Of a stretch of DNA of 64,000 nt, positions 1-10,500 are shown one piece after another. Numbering within the stretch: position 1 is the stretch's first letter; each line of letters opens with the position of its first letter. The notes below the pieces were generated by a model, which had not been told where the DNA came from, searched no databases, and saw nothing but the letters and a program-made list of their open reading frames with translations. The stretch comes from a virus, in the IMG/VR virus record IMGVR_UViG_3300042301_002363, positions 24,098-88,097 of that record; one strand, 5' to 3'. Made by a program: the position numbers and the translations under genes.

Positions 1-3000
1 TTTTATATTTTGCATCGCAATGATGTCACCTTCAGAAACTGTTCTTCCTGTATTGCGTACTTCTGTTTCAATTATTTTTCTAAACTCTTCTTCATTGATA
101 TTAGCTGGAAGTAAAAGTTTTGACTGAACAGAATGTTTCGCTTTGTCTTTAACACCACTTGTTTCAACCTGCAAATACTTTGCACTGTTTGGAACATTAA
201 GCGCTGCCATTTTAAAGTTAATGTATCCATCTTCTGTTTTTTCTGAGAAGAATACATCTACTGGTAGAAGTGTAGCGTTTTTAGATGCTGTAGTATCCAT
301 CAACTGATCAATTTGGAAAAGTTCCATTGAGTTGAGAATGTTGTGCATCATTTGGCGATGTGGCATTGGCCTATAATAGGAGTGTATATCTCTATACAAA
401 TTCTGGATGTCAATATCTATTTTGGTTATTTGATTTTTGGCATCAGGCATTTCTGCTGCTAATTCACGATCCTTACGTAAATCATAAACAGACATGTATA
501 ATCCATGCAGCTCATCATATGTACGAGCAGTTGCTTCATCAATTGATTCTTCTCCTTGTGGTATGATATCAAGAATACTTACATCTGTTCTGTCAATATA
601 ACTTTCAGATTGTTTATGGTAAACATTGCGATCTGCTGTAATTGTTTTCTTAGCATTGTTGACTACCTTCATTGACTCAAGATATCGTGTTTCATCTTGA
701 GTAAGTGCTCTGTAATGTTTAGCAACTAAGATGTACAAACCACGATCATCTAGCCTACCTAGTGTATCATGCATATCAATCTGGTGCATTAATGATGAAA
801 TACTTTGACCATCAAAGATTTCACGCATCATGTCTGCCCATTTTACAACACGCCCATTAATATTTTCAACAGTATTACCTTTTGCTTTTTCAAAACCCTC
901 CAGTAATTCCTCACGAATATTTTGATTAGGAATTGTAAAGTCACTTTCAATTTGTTCTGCATCAAAGTATGGTCCAAATTGAGGAAACTCTTCATGGATA
1001 AAAGCTGTAATAGTATTCATGTATGCAACTTTGTGACTTCCATTTTTCATATTGGATCCACTTGCCACAATTTTCTTTAGACGTTTTACATAATCTTGAG
1101 CGTTCTTTACGTTCAATGCCATGTCACCATCCATTAACTGATTTAAATAAAGTCCATTTCTCCAGTTATTCATGAACATATCAAACAACAATTTCTCAAT
1201 TGGTTCAATTGCTGATGCTTCATTAGTACCATATGGTGTTCCATATGCATCTATAAGAGATTGTTTAGCAAAACCTTCTTTAAGAGATGTTGGTAACATA
1301 CTTGAAGAATAATACTGAGATGGCAACAATGCTGCAACAGCTGGTCTTATTTCAGCCTTCTTATCTTTCTCATTAATAGGAAGTGTCTCTATTAAACCAA
1401 GTGTTTCAAGTTTTTCCAAATATGTTTGAAACTCTTTCTGTGCATAATCATTTAATGCTGATAACAAATCAGACATGTCTATCTCTTCAAATGCAACTTG
1501 TTTTTTGGCCAAGTCAATTAAATCATCTCTCAGAGATTGGTTATTTGGATCATCAAAGAAATCTTCTAACATGTTGAACCTGTAAGCTCTCAAACTTGAG
1601 TCATCAACATTTGCTGTTACATTATCATCTTCTAATACAGCATTATATTTGTTTATTAACTCATTGCTTTTGCCATTTTCAAAATTAGCTTTCAAGTCAA
1701 GTCTACGATTCCACTCGCGAGATGCTCTATTGTATTCTTGATTTACAATAGAAACAAGATCCTCAACTATCTTAAGATACTTTCCTTGATAAAGCAATTG
1801 ACCTTTGTCATTAGTTTGTTTTGCTTCTTTTGAAGTAAATGGCTGGTATATAGCAGATATTAAAAAGTTTGTAGATGTAGCCTCTAACTGATGGAATGAT
1901 CTTAAGTATGTAGATATTTCATTACCTCCTTTGTCACGCAATACTTTTTTATCCATAAACGCTAATACCTGCAGCATGTGCAAAGATCTTTCGTCAACAG
2001 ATTTAAAGGTTTGTCCTTTTTTAGTGACATCCCCAATACGTTGTTGTACGCCACCAAACATTGCTACAGTAAAGTTGTCTAAGAACAACTGCATTTTTAC
2101 GCTGTCTGCATTAACTTCTCCTTTTAAAATTGGACCAAGTAATGCATTGTCTTCCATGAATGATCTTAATGTAGTTTCAAAATATGGATCATCAGCCAAT
2201 GCTTCTTCTAATGTCATTGTGTTCAAACGCTGACCAAGTAGTAATAATGGATTGTATTTTGTAAAACGATAGATTGGTTTACCCTCAGCATTTTTTACAA
2301 CACTTGGTATTTCTGTTGGATCATACTTCACAACATATGCAGATGCCTTTTTAAGAATAGTAAGCAATCGTTTTGCATCTTTATTTTTAGATTTCTCATC
2401 ATCTAGTATATTTCTAATACCACTATTTGGTTTACCACTTTCAAGATAAGATGCGTCTAAAACAATCTTCAAACTTCTGAAAAAGTCTTTTTCTAAATAC
2501 TGCTCTTGTCGTACAAAGTCTTCATTGACATCATAAAACTTTTGCAGTCTTATATCAACATCAAGATTGATATTATTTTCAACCTTGTTAATTCCCATCA
2601 ATGATAATCGCACTAATGATTTTGGAACTCTCATTCCAATTGTAATCATAGCATTGTGGATTTCATCAGTAAGCTTTTGTAAACGCATTGTTTGACCAAC
2701 CATTCCATCAAGAATATCTGGTGCGTTCATAAAGTTTGTGGCAAAGTTTTTAAGATATTGAACTGCCTCTTTAAACTCATCAGTGTTTGCATCTGTTGAA
2801 TGCTTCTTAATGAATCCTGAAATAATATCATTACGTTTTTTAGTAACGTCTGCATCAACAACCTTGTCAAATACTCTAAAGTTTACAGACTCAGAACGTA
2901 ATAATTCTTCGCCAGAAGTGATGTCTTCCATGTTAACCTTACGTGGAGTAGATACATTGAACATCACATTATTCAACTCAACACCATGTAATACTTCTAC

Positions 3001-6000
3001 AATAAGATTTAGTAATTGCTTATTGGTTTGTGCAACACCATTTGAGTCTGCTTTTGTACGTGTTTGTATTTCATTGAATATTGTCTGAAGATCTTTACCC
3101 ACTTGATCGTATCCATCTTCAATCATTTGTTCTGACATTACACCAATGCTATCAATGATGTTTTTTGGATTAATGCCAGCTGTTATTTTCAAAAGTGTAG
3201 GGAATAACACTTGTCCATCAATCATACGTGGAAAGTATATTCCATTCTTTTTATCAAACTGATCACTTCTAAGAGTAGAAAAGAATCTTCTTATTTGAGC
3301 TACATAAGAATCCATGCGATTATATTCTGCCATTCCAGAATCAAAGTCATTGCTTTCTAATTCTTCTTGTGCTGATACGCGTTCATCATCTTGTACCTCA
3401 GTTGCAGTTTCACCATTAAATGTGTTTTCTACTTCCTCTGAATCTAACGTAAACTCATCATTTTCTCTTAGTATCTGTACACTGTTAGCTTTGGTATACT
3501 TGTCTTTTACCAATCGTTTCAATGTTTCAAAAGAGTACTGACCCATAGTGTTGTCTATAACTTCACCATTAATTAGTCTTATCTTATTTACGTTAGCCTT
3601 ACTGTCATACTTTGAATCACCAGTAAGGTTAATATCATTTACATTTAAACCCTTCATTCTTGCACCAAGAATAAATCTGTAAGATGATATCAATGGTCCA
3701 TAATCTTTTTCAATCTGCTCTCTTGCTGCAGGATTTTGCGCAACAAGTTTTTCCATACTATAAACCTCACTTAGAATTTTATCTGCAGCACGTTGGAATT
3801 TAGTTTCAAAAGTATCTGACTGAACTGCATCTTGAAATATAACACCAACCATCATGTCAATCAATTGGTTTTGTTCAGAAACACTAAGTGTAGAATTTTT
3901 CTTTTCTACGTTACCTTGTTCATTTGTATTATACTTTACAAGTCCATCAATTAATTCATATGCAACTTGACCATTGTACATGTCAGATTTAATAGTTGCT
4001 GTTTTGTAGTATCCAGTTTTCACACGGTCATACACAGCTTCTATCTGAGTTCTATTTTTGACAAAGAAGTTAAGTAACTTTTTAAGCATGTCAAAGAATA
4101 TTTGCAATGCTGTTTTAGGTTTTCCTTTTCTTTCTTTGCTCATGTATTTTTGAAAGCCATCAGCAAGTATTTCTTCTGCTACTAACTCAGCAAGCACATC
4201 ATAGTTTGTAATAGATAAATTTCTTACTCTTGCAAACTCTTTCAATGATAGTGATGTAAAGTTGTCAGAATGCTTTGGGTCATCCATTATTTGTTTGACT
4301 AACACCTTACGTTCTGAATCTGTTAAAAGATATCTAAAGACACCATGAAATGCTTCATGGTAGATTGTACCTTTACCAGTAATAGTATCATTTAGGTAAA
4401 TGATTTTGTCTTTAAACATTCCTAAAACTGTACCATCAATTTTAGCCAGATTGATCATATCCTTTAATGAACTTGTATCAAGTCCAAACTGAGGTAAGTT
4501 TTCAGCAAGCCATTGTGATTCTGTTAATATATCTTGTTCAGTAGCAACTTCAATACCTGTACCTTCAGCAATAGAGAATGGAACATCATCATCAGTAAAG
4601 TCAATTACATCATTGTCTTCATCGTTTTGATTTTCATCAGTAACATCTTCTTCTGTTTCTGTAGTATCATTCAGGATAATTGGCGTACTGCTAACATTAT
4701 CTGGTGTAATTTTTACAGAAGAATTTTCTTTGTCAGCAACCTCATCTACAATAGCTTTTTCTTCTGAAGTCTGATCAAGATTTTCAGAAGTTTGATCAGC
4801 CATTGATACATTAACAGGAGACTTTGCAACAAGATTAAATGATCTACGACCAGTAGATTCATACACTTTTACATTTTTCATGGATCTGTTGTACGAACTT
4901 CTAGCATCGCTTTGAGTAGATAATGGTGAATTAATTTTCAAAACACGTACGCCTTCATCATTTTCTCTTGAGAATAAATCTTCTATTTGGAAATTTGTAT
5001 ATGGAGCAAAGTCTTCATTAAGCGCATCTAAAAATTCACCATATACATTATCAGGATTTGCCTTAATATATTTGGTAACAGAGTCTAGAACTGTTGCAGT
5101 AAACTTCTCTTGTGCAATAGATACTTGCTGTGCAAGATTTTTAACATTTAGAGATGCTGTTGGTAATTTTGCTAATTCAAAAACTGTTGTATAAAATTGC
5201 ACCAAATCATCTGCCTTGGATAAATCTAATTTTGATAATGCAATGTTTTCTGATTTTACTATACCAACAAGAGGTCCTTCAGTAAGTGCTTTTGATAATA
5301 ACATAATTTCCTTTTCAGGAATTATAAAATTATACGCGTACTTAGAGTTATCAGACTTAAGAATGATGTTACCATAACGAGAATCTTTTGAACCTCTGTA
5401 TGGGCGTATCTCTACTTGCAACGCTCTTCCATTTTTAATGGTAGATGTTGCAAAGTCAATAGTCAATTGTGGTTCTGCTTTTCCTGGCATTCTTACAGGA
5501 TCAAACTGATACATTGTCTTCTGCATTGCTCTTATGTTTGCAGATTTATTTATATTAGTTGGATCAATGATTGTTGCCATGGTTGTGATAAACTTTGCAA
5601 AAAACTCAGGGTTTTGCAATTGGTATACCTGATCAACAATAGCATAAGAGATTTCACCAGTAGATGGAAACTTCAATACAAAATGCATTGTTTTTGTCAC
5701 ACGAGTCAATGGTTGATTTGTTTTCATCAACTCAATCAATCGTGCATCCTCTTCTTGAAATAATGTTTTTACTTTTTCATTTAGATTCAGTACATCCTCA
5801 ATGTATGTTTTTTCAGTAAGCATTTTGACTTCTCCACCAGGCAGTGTTACTTTAATTCTTTCATTAGCTGATAAGAAAGTAGAACTGACATAGTTGATTG
5901 TAGCAAATTTTGGATCAAAGGTTTTGTAAAAGTAAAAAGGCAGTTTGCGTTCTTCTTCAGATACAGCATCTCCTTTTGCATCAATTTGCACTACTGTTAC

Positions 6001-7530
6001 TGTTTGACTAAATTGAGGATTCTTTTCTACAAGTTCTTTAAGAGTTGTTTTTACAGGTTGTGAAGAACGCGTATTGGTAAAATCATACATCTGCAAAAAG
6101 TCATCAGTGACATCAATTGATGTTCCTGTATTAAAAGCTTCTTCAATTTTATTGGATATCTTGTCTTTGAACTCTTGATACAATTTTTGAGAAGCAACAA
6201 TAGAAAGGATGTCAGAATTATTTAAGTCCTGTACATTGTTTCCTGCTTTCTTAACTGACATATCCTGAAGCATTTTCAAATGTCCAGGATTTGTAAGATC
6301 AAGTTTTTCTGTAGAGTTGTCACTTGACACAAATACAAAGTTGTCCATAGAGTATATGTAAAACTTTTTACCTGTTGCAAGTATCTCACCTACCAACGCA
6401 AAATCTTGTTCACTTGCTTTTGGTCTTGATACAGTAAGCACTTTGCCATTTGGATTAGACTGAAGATATGCAACCTGAGTTGAATTCTCAAAAGTTTCAT
6501 AATCTCTTTTTGCAAGAGCTGCATATTCTGTTTCTGTTGCTGCGAGTTCTTTTAATCTTTGAACACGCATATCACCAAAGTCACTTAGCTTAACAGCAGT
6601 AATTTTAATACCTGATGATGGTGATGACATCTTACTTAGTTCTGTAAGGATACTAACATGGTCTTCAGGATTAATTGCATCTACTGTTAAACCAGACGCA
6701 AAGAAATCTTCTTTGAATACTTGCTTGCCATCATTTGAATCAGACCAGTCTGCAGGTCTTGCTGATTTTCTTGCGATAATATTTATAGGATCAATTTCTG
6801 TAAGTGTTCCATCGCTTTCAATCTTGTTAAGCATACCATCATATTCAATGGCTTCAATCATAGAACCATCCTTTAATGTGACAAGAACGTTATCTAATTG
6901 AATAGTCTCTGCAACAGAATCAATAGGAATATAACTTGACTTAGGCTGCAAACTGTCAATGTAATCATCTATTGCAGAATACAATACCTGTTTGTATGAG
7001 TTATCTGCTTTAGATAAATCACCAATTACTTCTTTTAATTGACCACGTATTTGATCAATGGCATCTGTCTTATCTTCTATTGTATCAAATTTATAAGTTG
7101 ATACATAGTTCTTTAATAACTGAAGAACACCTCCAGCTTTTGTTAAGTCTTGAAGAGTGATTAATGATTGCTTACCTAACTCTTCAATTGCTTTTGATAT
7201 ACCATCATAAGTTTGAGGTCTTGGTTTTTTCAAATCAAAAAGCGTAAAAGCATTTGATAAATACTTAGCTGTATCATCAAACATGGAGTCTGTTCCAAGA
7301 TTGATAATATCCAGTCCTTTACCAATATTATACTTCTCTTGATTTAAACCAGAAAGCCCATTGTAGATATGGGCCATATTGTGCAGAGCTAATTTCTTTT
7401 GCTCTTCTGTCAAATTTGCACTTAGAATAAATCTTGCTGCGTTATCATAGTTAGTGTAAACACTTGGACTTAACCTAATTAAGTTTTCTACTACAGGTAT
7501 ATATTGTTCAGTAGTTAAAGCACATCCCAT
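1..7530 (-). CDS. Giant virion protein, partial (C-terminus beyond left edge); possible virion RNA polymerase polyprotein
   Basis: An open frame runs without a stop from an ATG at 7530 to base 1, giving 2510 residues and no end. It begins MGCALTTEQYIPVV, 12 nt below the stop of the 1859-residue gene. Visible features are a mostly helical, charged composition, a very acidic stretch around residues 965-990, and a zincin-type HEAFH motif at residues 1058-1062 in the context KGTIYHEAFHGVF. In crAss-like phages the last gene of the virion block is a giant protein that includes the virion RNA polymerase, with a catalytic DFDxD-type motif; I find no such motif in these 2510 residues, so any polymerase core would lie past the window. 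Position and size fit that family. I infer a virion-packaged, ejected protein. The frame is certain; the polymerase assignment is a guess from position. Confidence 0.8.
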   Translation of the reverse strand, partial: MGCALTTEQYIPVVENLIRLSPSVYTNYDNAARFILSANLTEEQKKLALHNMAHIYNGLSGLNQEKYNIGKGLDIINLGTDSMFDDTAKYLSNAFTLFDLKKPRPQTYDGISKAIEELGKQSLITLQDLTKAGGVLQLLKNYVSTYKFDTIEDKTDAIDQIRGQLKEVIGDLSKADNSYKQVLYSAIDDYIDSLQPKSSYIPIDSVAETIQLDNVLVTLKDGSMIEAIEYDGMLNKIESDGTLTEIDPINIIARKSARPADWSDSNDGKQVFKEDFFASGLTVDAINPEDHVSILTELSKMSSPSSGIKITAVKLSDFGDMRVQRLKELAATETEYAALAKRDYETFENSTQVAYLQSNPNGKVLTVSRPKASEQDFALVGEILATGKKFYIYSMDNFVFVSSDNSTEKLDLTNPGHLKMLQDMSVKKAGNNVQDLNNSDILSIVASQKLYQEFKDKISNKIEEAFNTGTSIDVTDDFLQMYDFTNTRSSQPVKTTLKELVEKNPQFSQTVTVVQIDAKGDAVSEEERKLPFYFYKTFDPKFATINYVSSTFLSANERIKVTLPGGEVKMLTEKTYIEDVLNLNEKVKTLFQEEDARLIELMKTNQPLTRVTKTMHFVLKFPSTGEISYAIVDQVYQLQNPEFFAKFITTMATIIDPTNINKSANIRAMQKTMYQFDPVRMPGKAEPQLTIDFATSTIKNGRALQVEIRPYRGSKDSRYGNIILKSDNSKYAYNFIIPEKEIMLLSKALTEGPLVGIVKSENIALSKLDLSKADDLVQFYTTVFELAKLPTASLNVKNLAQQVSIAQEKFTATVLDSVTKYIKANPDNVYGEFLDALNEDFAPYTNFQIEDLFSRENDEGVRVLKINSPLSTQSDARSSYNRSMKNVKVYESTGRRSFNLVAKSPVNVSMADQTSENLDQTSEEKAIVDEVADKENSSVKITPDNVSSTPIILNDTTETEEDVTDENQNDEDNDVIDFTDDDVPFSIAEGTGIEVATEQDILTESQWLAENLPQFGLDTSSLKDMINLAKIDGTVLGMFKDKIIYLNDTITGKGTIYHEAFHGVFRYLLTDSERKVLVKQIMDDPKHSDNFTSLSLKEFARVRNLSITNYDVLAELVAEEILADGFQKYMSKERKGKPKTALQIFFDMLKKLLNFFVKNRTQIEAVYDRVKTGYYKTATIKSDMYNGQVAYELIDGLVKYNTNEQGNVEKKNSTLSVSEQNQLIDMMVGVIFQDAVQSDTFETKFQRAADKILSEVYSMEKLVAQNPAAREQIEKDYGPLISSYRFILGARMKGLNVNDINLTGDSKYDSKANVNKIRLINGEVIDNTMGQYSFETLKRLVKDKYTKANSVQILRENDEFTLDSEEVENTFNGETATEVQDDERVSAQEELESNDFDSGMAEYNRMDSYVAQIRRFFSTLRSDQFDKKNGIYFPRMIDGQVLFPTLLKITAGINPKNIIDSIGVMSEQMIEDGYDQVGKDLQTIFNEIQTRTKADSNGVAQTNKQLLNLIVEVLHGVELNNVMFNVSTPRKVNMEDITSGEELLRSESVNFRVFDKVVDADVTKKRNDIISGFIKKHSTDANTDEFKEAVQYLKNFATNFMNAPDILDGMVGQTMRLQKLTDEIHNAMITIGMRVPKSLVRLSLMGINKVENNINLDVDIRLQKFYDVNEDFVRQEQYLEKDFFRSLKIVLDASYLESGKPNSGIRNILDDEKSKNKDAKRLLTILKKASAYVVKYDPTEIPSVVKNAEGKPIYRFTKYNPLLLLGQRLNTMTLEEALADDPYFETTLRSFMEDNALLGPILKGEVNADSVKMQLFLDNFTVAMFGGVQQRIGDVTKKGQTFKSVDERSLHMLQVLAFMDKKVLRDKGGNEISTYLRSFHQLEATSTNFLISAIYQPFTSKEAKQTNDKGQLLYQGKYLKIVEDLVSIVNQEYNRASREWNRRLDLKANFENGKSNELINKYNAVLEDDNVTANVDDSSLRAYRFNMLEDFFDDPNNQSLRDDLIDLAKKQVAFEEIDMSDLLSALNDYAQKEFQTYLEKLETLGLIETLPINEKDKKAEIRPAVAALLPSQYYSSSMLPTSLKEGFAKQSLIDAYGTPYGTNEASAIEPIEKLLFDMFMNNWRNGLYLNQLMDGDMALNVKNAQDYVKRLKKIVASGSNMKNGSHKVAYMNTITAFIHEEFPQFGPYFDAEQIESDFTIPNQNIREELLEGFEKAKGNTVENINGRVVKWADMMREIFDGQSISSLMHQIDMHDTLGRLDDRGLYILVAKHYRALTQDETRYLESMKVVNNAKKTITADRNVYHKQSESYIDRTDVSILDIIPQGEESIDEATARTYDELHGLYMSVYDLRKDRELAAEMPDAKNQITKIDIDIQNLYRDIHSYYRPMPHRQMMHNILNSMELFQIDQLMDTTASKNATLLPVDVFFSEKTEDGYINFKMAALNVPNSAKYLQVETSGVKDKAKHSVQSKLLLPANINEEEFRKIIETEVRNTGRTVSEGDIIAMQNIK

Positions 7531-7542
7531 TTCTTTAAGTAT

Positions 7543-10500
7543 TTATTTAAAACAAGAATTTATCTTTCTCAATTGATCCAAAATTGATTCTTCAGAGACA
7601 GTATCCTCCTTAACAAATTTACCAATTTTTTCTGAGATTTTTGCTAATTCTCTTCTAGTATCTTCCACAGTTTGAGTTGCTTTTTCTATTGCATCATCAT
7701 ATTCAGCAATAAGCGTATTCAACTTTTCTACTAATGCAGGATTAGATGCAAGATTTCTTTGACTGACAAGATCTTTTCTTTCTTGTTGATAGTCTGGTAT
7801 AATAGCAGTTTCATAGTCATTGATTACAAATTCCAATGACTCAATGCGACTTTGTGTTCTTTTGTCTATTACAGGTTTGTTTGTAGTAATTGATTTTTGA
7901 ATTGCATCTCTAATTTCATTTAAGACTCTTTCTGTTTCTGCAGGTGTAGTAGAATTAGGGTATTTGATTTCTGCTACAAGTTTTGCAAAAACAGTTTCAT
8001 CAAAACCTTCTGGAACTTTAACATTCACTTTTGTAGAACCACCATCTCTTCCAAATAAATCTTTGCCCTCAATGATTACACCAAGCACTCCATTGTTGAT
8101 ATAGTAATTAGTCTTACCATATCGTTTTAACTTGTTAAGTTCTTGAGATTCATCACCCATTTTTATAGATGTATCATCATTGATAAGTCTTTCGTTACCA
8201 TTTTTTGTAGTAGATTCTACATTCAAATTTAAAACTACATCAACTGCTGATGTTTGTGCAGACATGCTTTCAAGTCTGTCAAACAAATCTTGAACTGATT
8301 GCATTGGTAATGCAGGTCCACCTACAAATCCAGATGTTGTATCTTCAAATAGATTTAATTGTTCTTGCTCTTGACGAGCTGCTTTTTTTCTTTTCTGTTT
8401 GATTTTGTCAAGAGGCACACCTGTCAGTATGGATTCTTTTATATCATCAAGATTACGTTTACCTTGTGGTATCTTGTAATACTCTTCTAATGTTTGAATG
8501 GTAGTTTCATTTGCTTTGTTATAAGCACGCAAAGATATTTGACCTCTACGCACCATTTGATCTACCTTATAGGTTGGATCTTCAAATGCTGTTAAATCAC
8601 CCAAATGTAATCTTGTCCAATCAATATCTGTTCTTGCGTTGTTAAGTTCATTTGCAAGATCATTTGCTTTATCTTCAGATTCAATTTTCTCATCAGTAAG
8701 AGTTATTCCATTTCTGGAAACAACGTCATACCCTTCTTCTGGATCTCCTTCAACAACAAATGGCTCTTGCTCATTCTCTGCTTTGTTTGTACCATCTTTA
8801 CCAGTACCATTAAGTTTTTCAAGTATTTCCAACTGTGCTTGTGCTGCTGCATCAGCTGCATCTATTGTTGATTGGCTTACAGGATTGTCTAATGGATCTT
8901 TTGTTTCATCAAGTGTTCCTTCTGGTTGTTCAAATACTTGAGGAACTTCTTCCTCTTGTGCTTCTTGAACAGGTGCATTTTCTTCCTCTGATCTCAAACG
9001 TTCATCTTCTATAATAGATTGAATATCAGATATTTCAGCAGCCTTTGCAGTCATAATTTCAACCTCACGTGGAGTTAAATCAATACCTTCAAGATCGCGT
9101 CTTGCAATACTTTCTAATGTAATATCATCAACTTGTTGATTCTGTTTAAAGTTTTCATATACAGTATCAGAAATTACTTCAATAGGTGTATTGTTAAAGT
9201 GTTCTATAACATCATCATTGGTGATGAGATTTCGCTCCATTGCCAAATTCAACACTTCATTTTCTGGCATTGCATCAAGTTGTGCCATTTCAAATTCGCC
9301 ACTATTAACAAGAGCTTCTTTTGCCAAAGTTACTTTTGAACCATCCTCTACACCTCCATTTGCATTTTCATCAAAGTTTAAAGTTGATACAATAGAATCC
9401 ACTTCATCTTTGTTAGCATTATATACTTCACTTTGTCTGTCAGTTAATTGAACCTTTTGAGCAATTCTACGTGCAATAAGTGCAAGTGTATATCTTGGAA
9501 CTTTTTTGGTTTTTTGAAACTCTTCATACTGCATGTCATTGATGTCACCTGTAACATCCTGAGTTGCATATGAGTCAAGCATTTCAGCAATCTTGTCAGA
9601 AATTAAATCATTAAGTTTTTTAATGTTTTCCTGTGCAAACTTTGCATTTTGTAAACCTGTGTTTTCATCAATACTAACAAGAACAAGATTTTTATAGTAG
9701 TCACTACTTGTAACAGCAGTAGATAGTTCCTCATATAGTTTAGCAGCAAGTTGTAATTTTTCTACAACATCTTCTAAATCTGAGTTGGTAGCTACACTTA
9801 AAATTATATCTCTTAATCTGTTATTTAAATTATCTACGAACTCAAGGATTTCATATTTGAATCTACCATCTTGAATGTTTGTAAGCGTTTGACGATAGTA
9901 CTCTGGATTAAACAGCAAGTCCATTGCCTGTGTGTAATCTTTTGAATCTTGATCTAAACGCATGAAATCTACAACCTTATCAAGTGCATCACGTAATGAT
10001 TGTTCTGATAATTTATCTGATATCCCAAATTCTTTATTGCGCAGATTGATAAATTCTCTAAATGTTTCTGCTATGTCTTTATGATCTAAAGAGTAGACAG
10101 TGGTATTTTCATCAATAAGGTTCCCATTCTCATCATAGTATTTAATAGAATTGATTGGAACTCCAACAAATGTGTTATAGATTTTTTCTTTTTGTTCTAC
10201 AACTTCTCCTGTTTCAGAATCTTGTCTCATCGCAATAGTATCACGATCATCCCAAAATTCCATCCACTTATCATATAATTCTAATAAGCGTTTCTTATCT
10301 TTTATTTTTGCTTGTACTTGTTCTTTTTGCGCAGGTGTCATCTCTGTTGACTCTAAACTTTCTTCAAGAAGTTTAATATCTGCAAGCATGTTACCTGATT
10401 CAGCTTTGAAATTTTCAGGATTAGCAAGAACACGTAATGCATACTCAGATGAGTTAGACATTCCAGGAATTGCCAAAAGATCTTGAGAAACTTTTTGTGC

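Noticed and set aside
1-7500. Several plus-strand ORFs of 60-115 codons
   Set aside because: All are antisense to a single unbroken 2510-codon minus frame.
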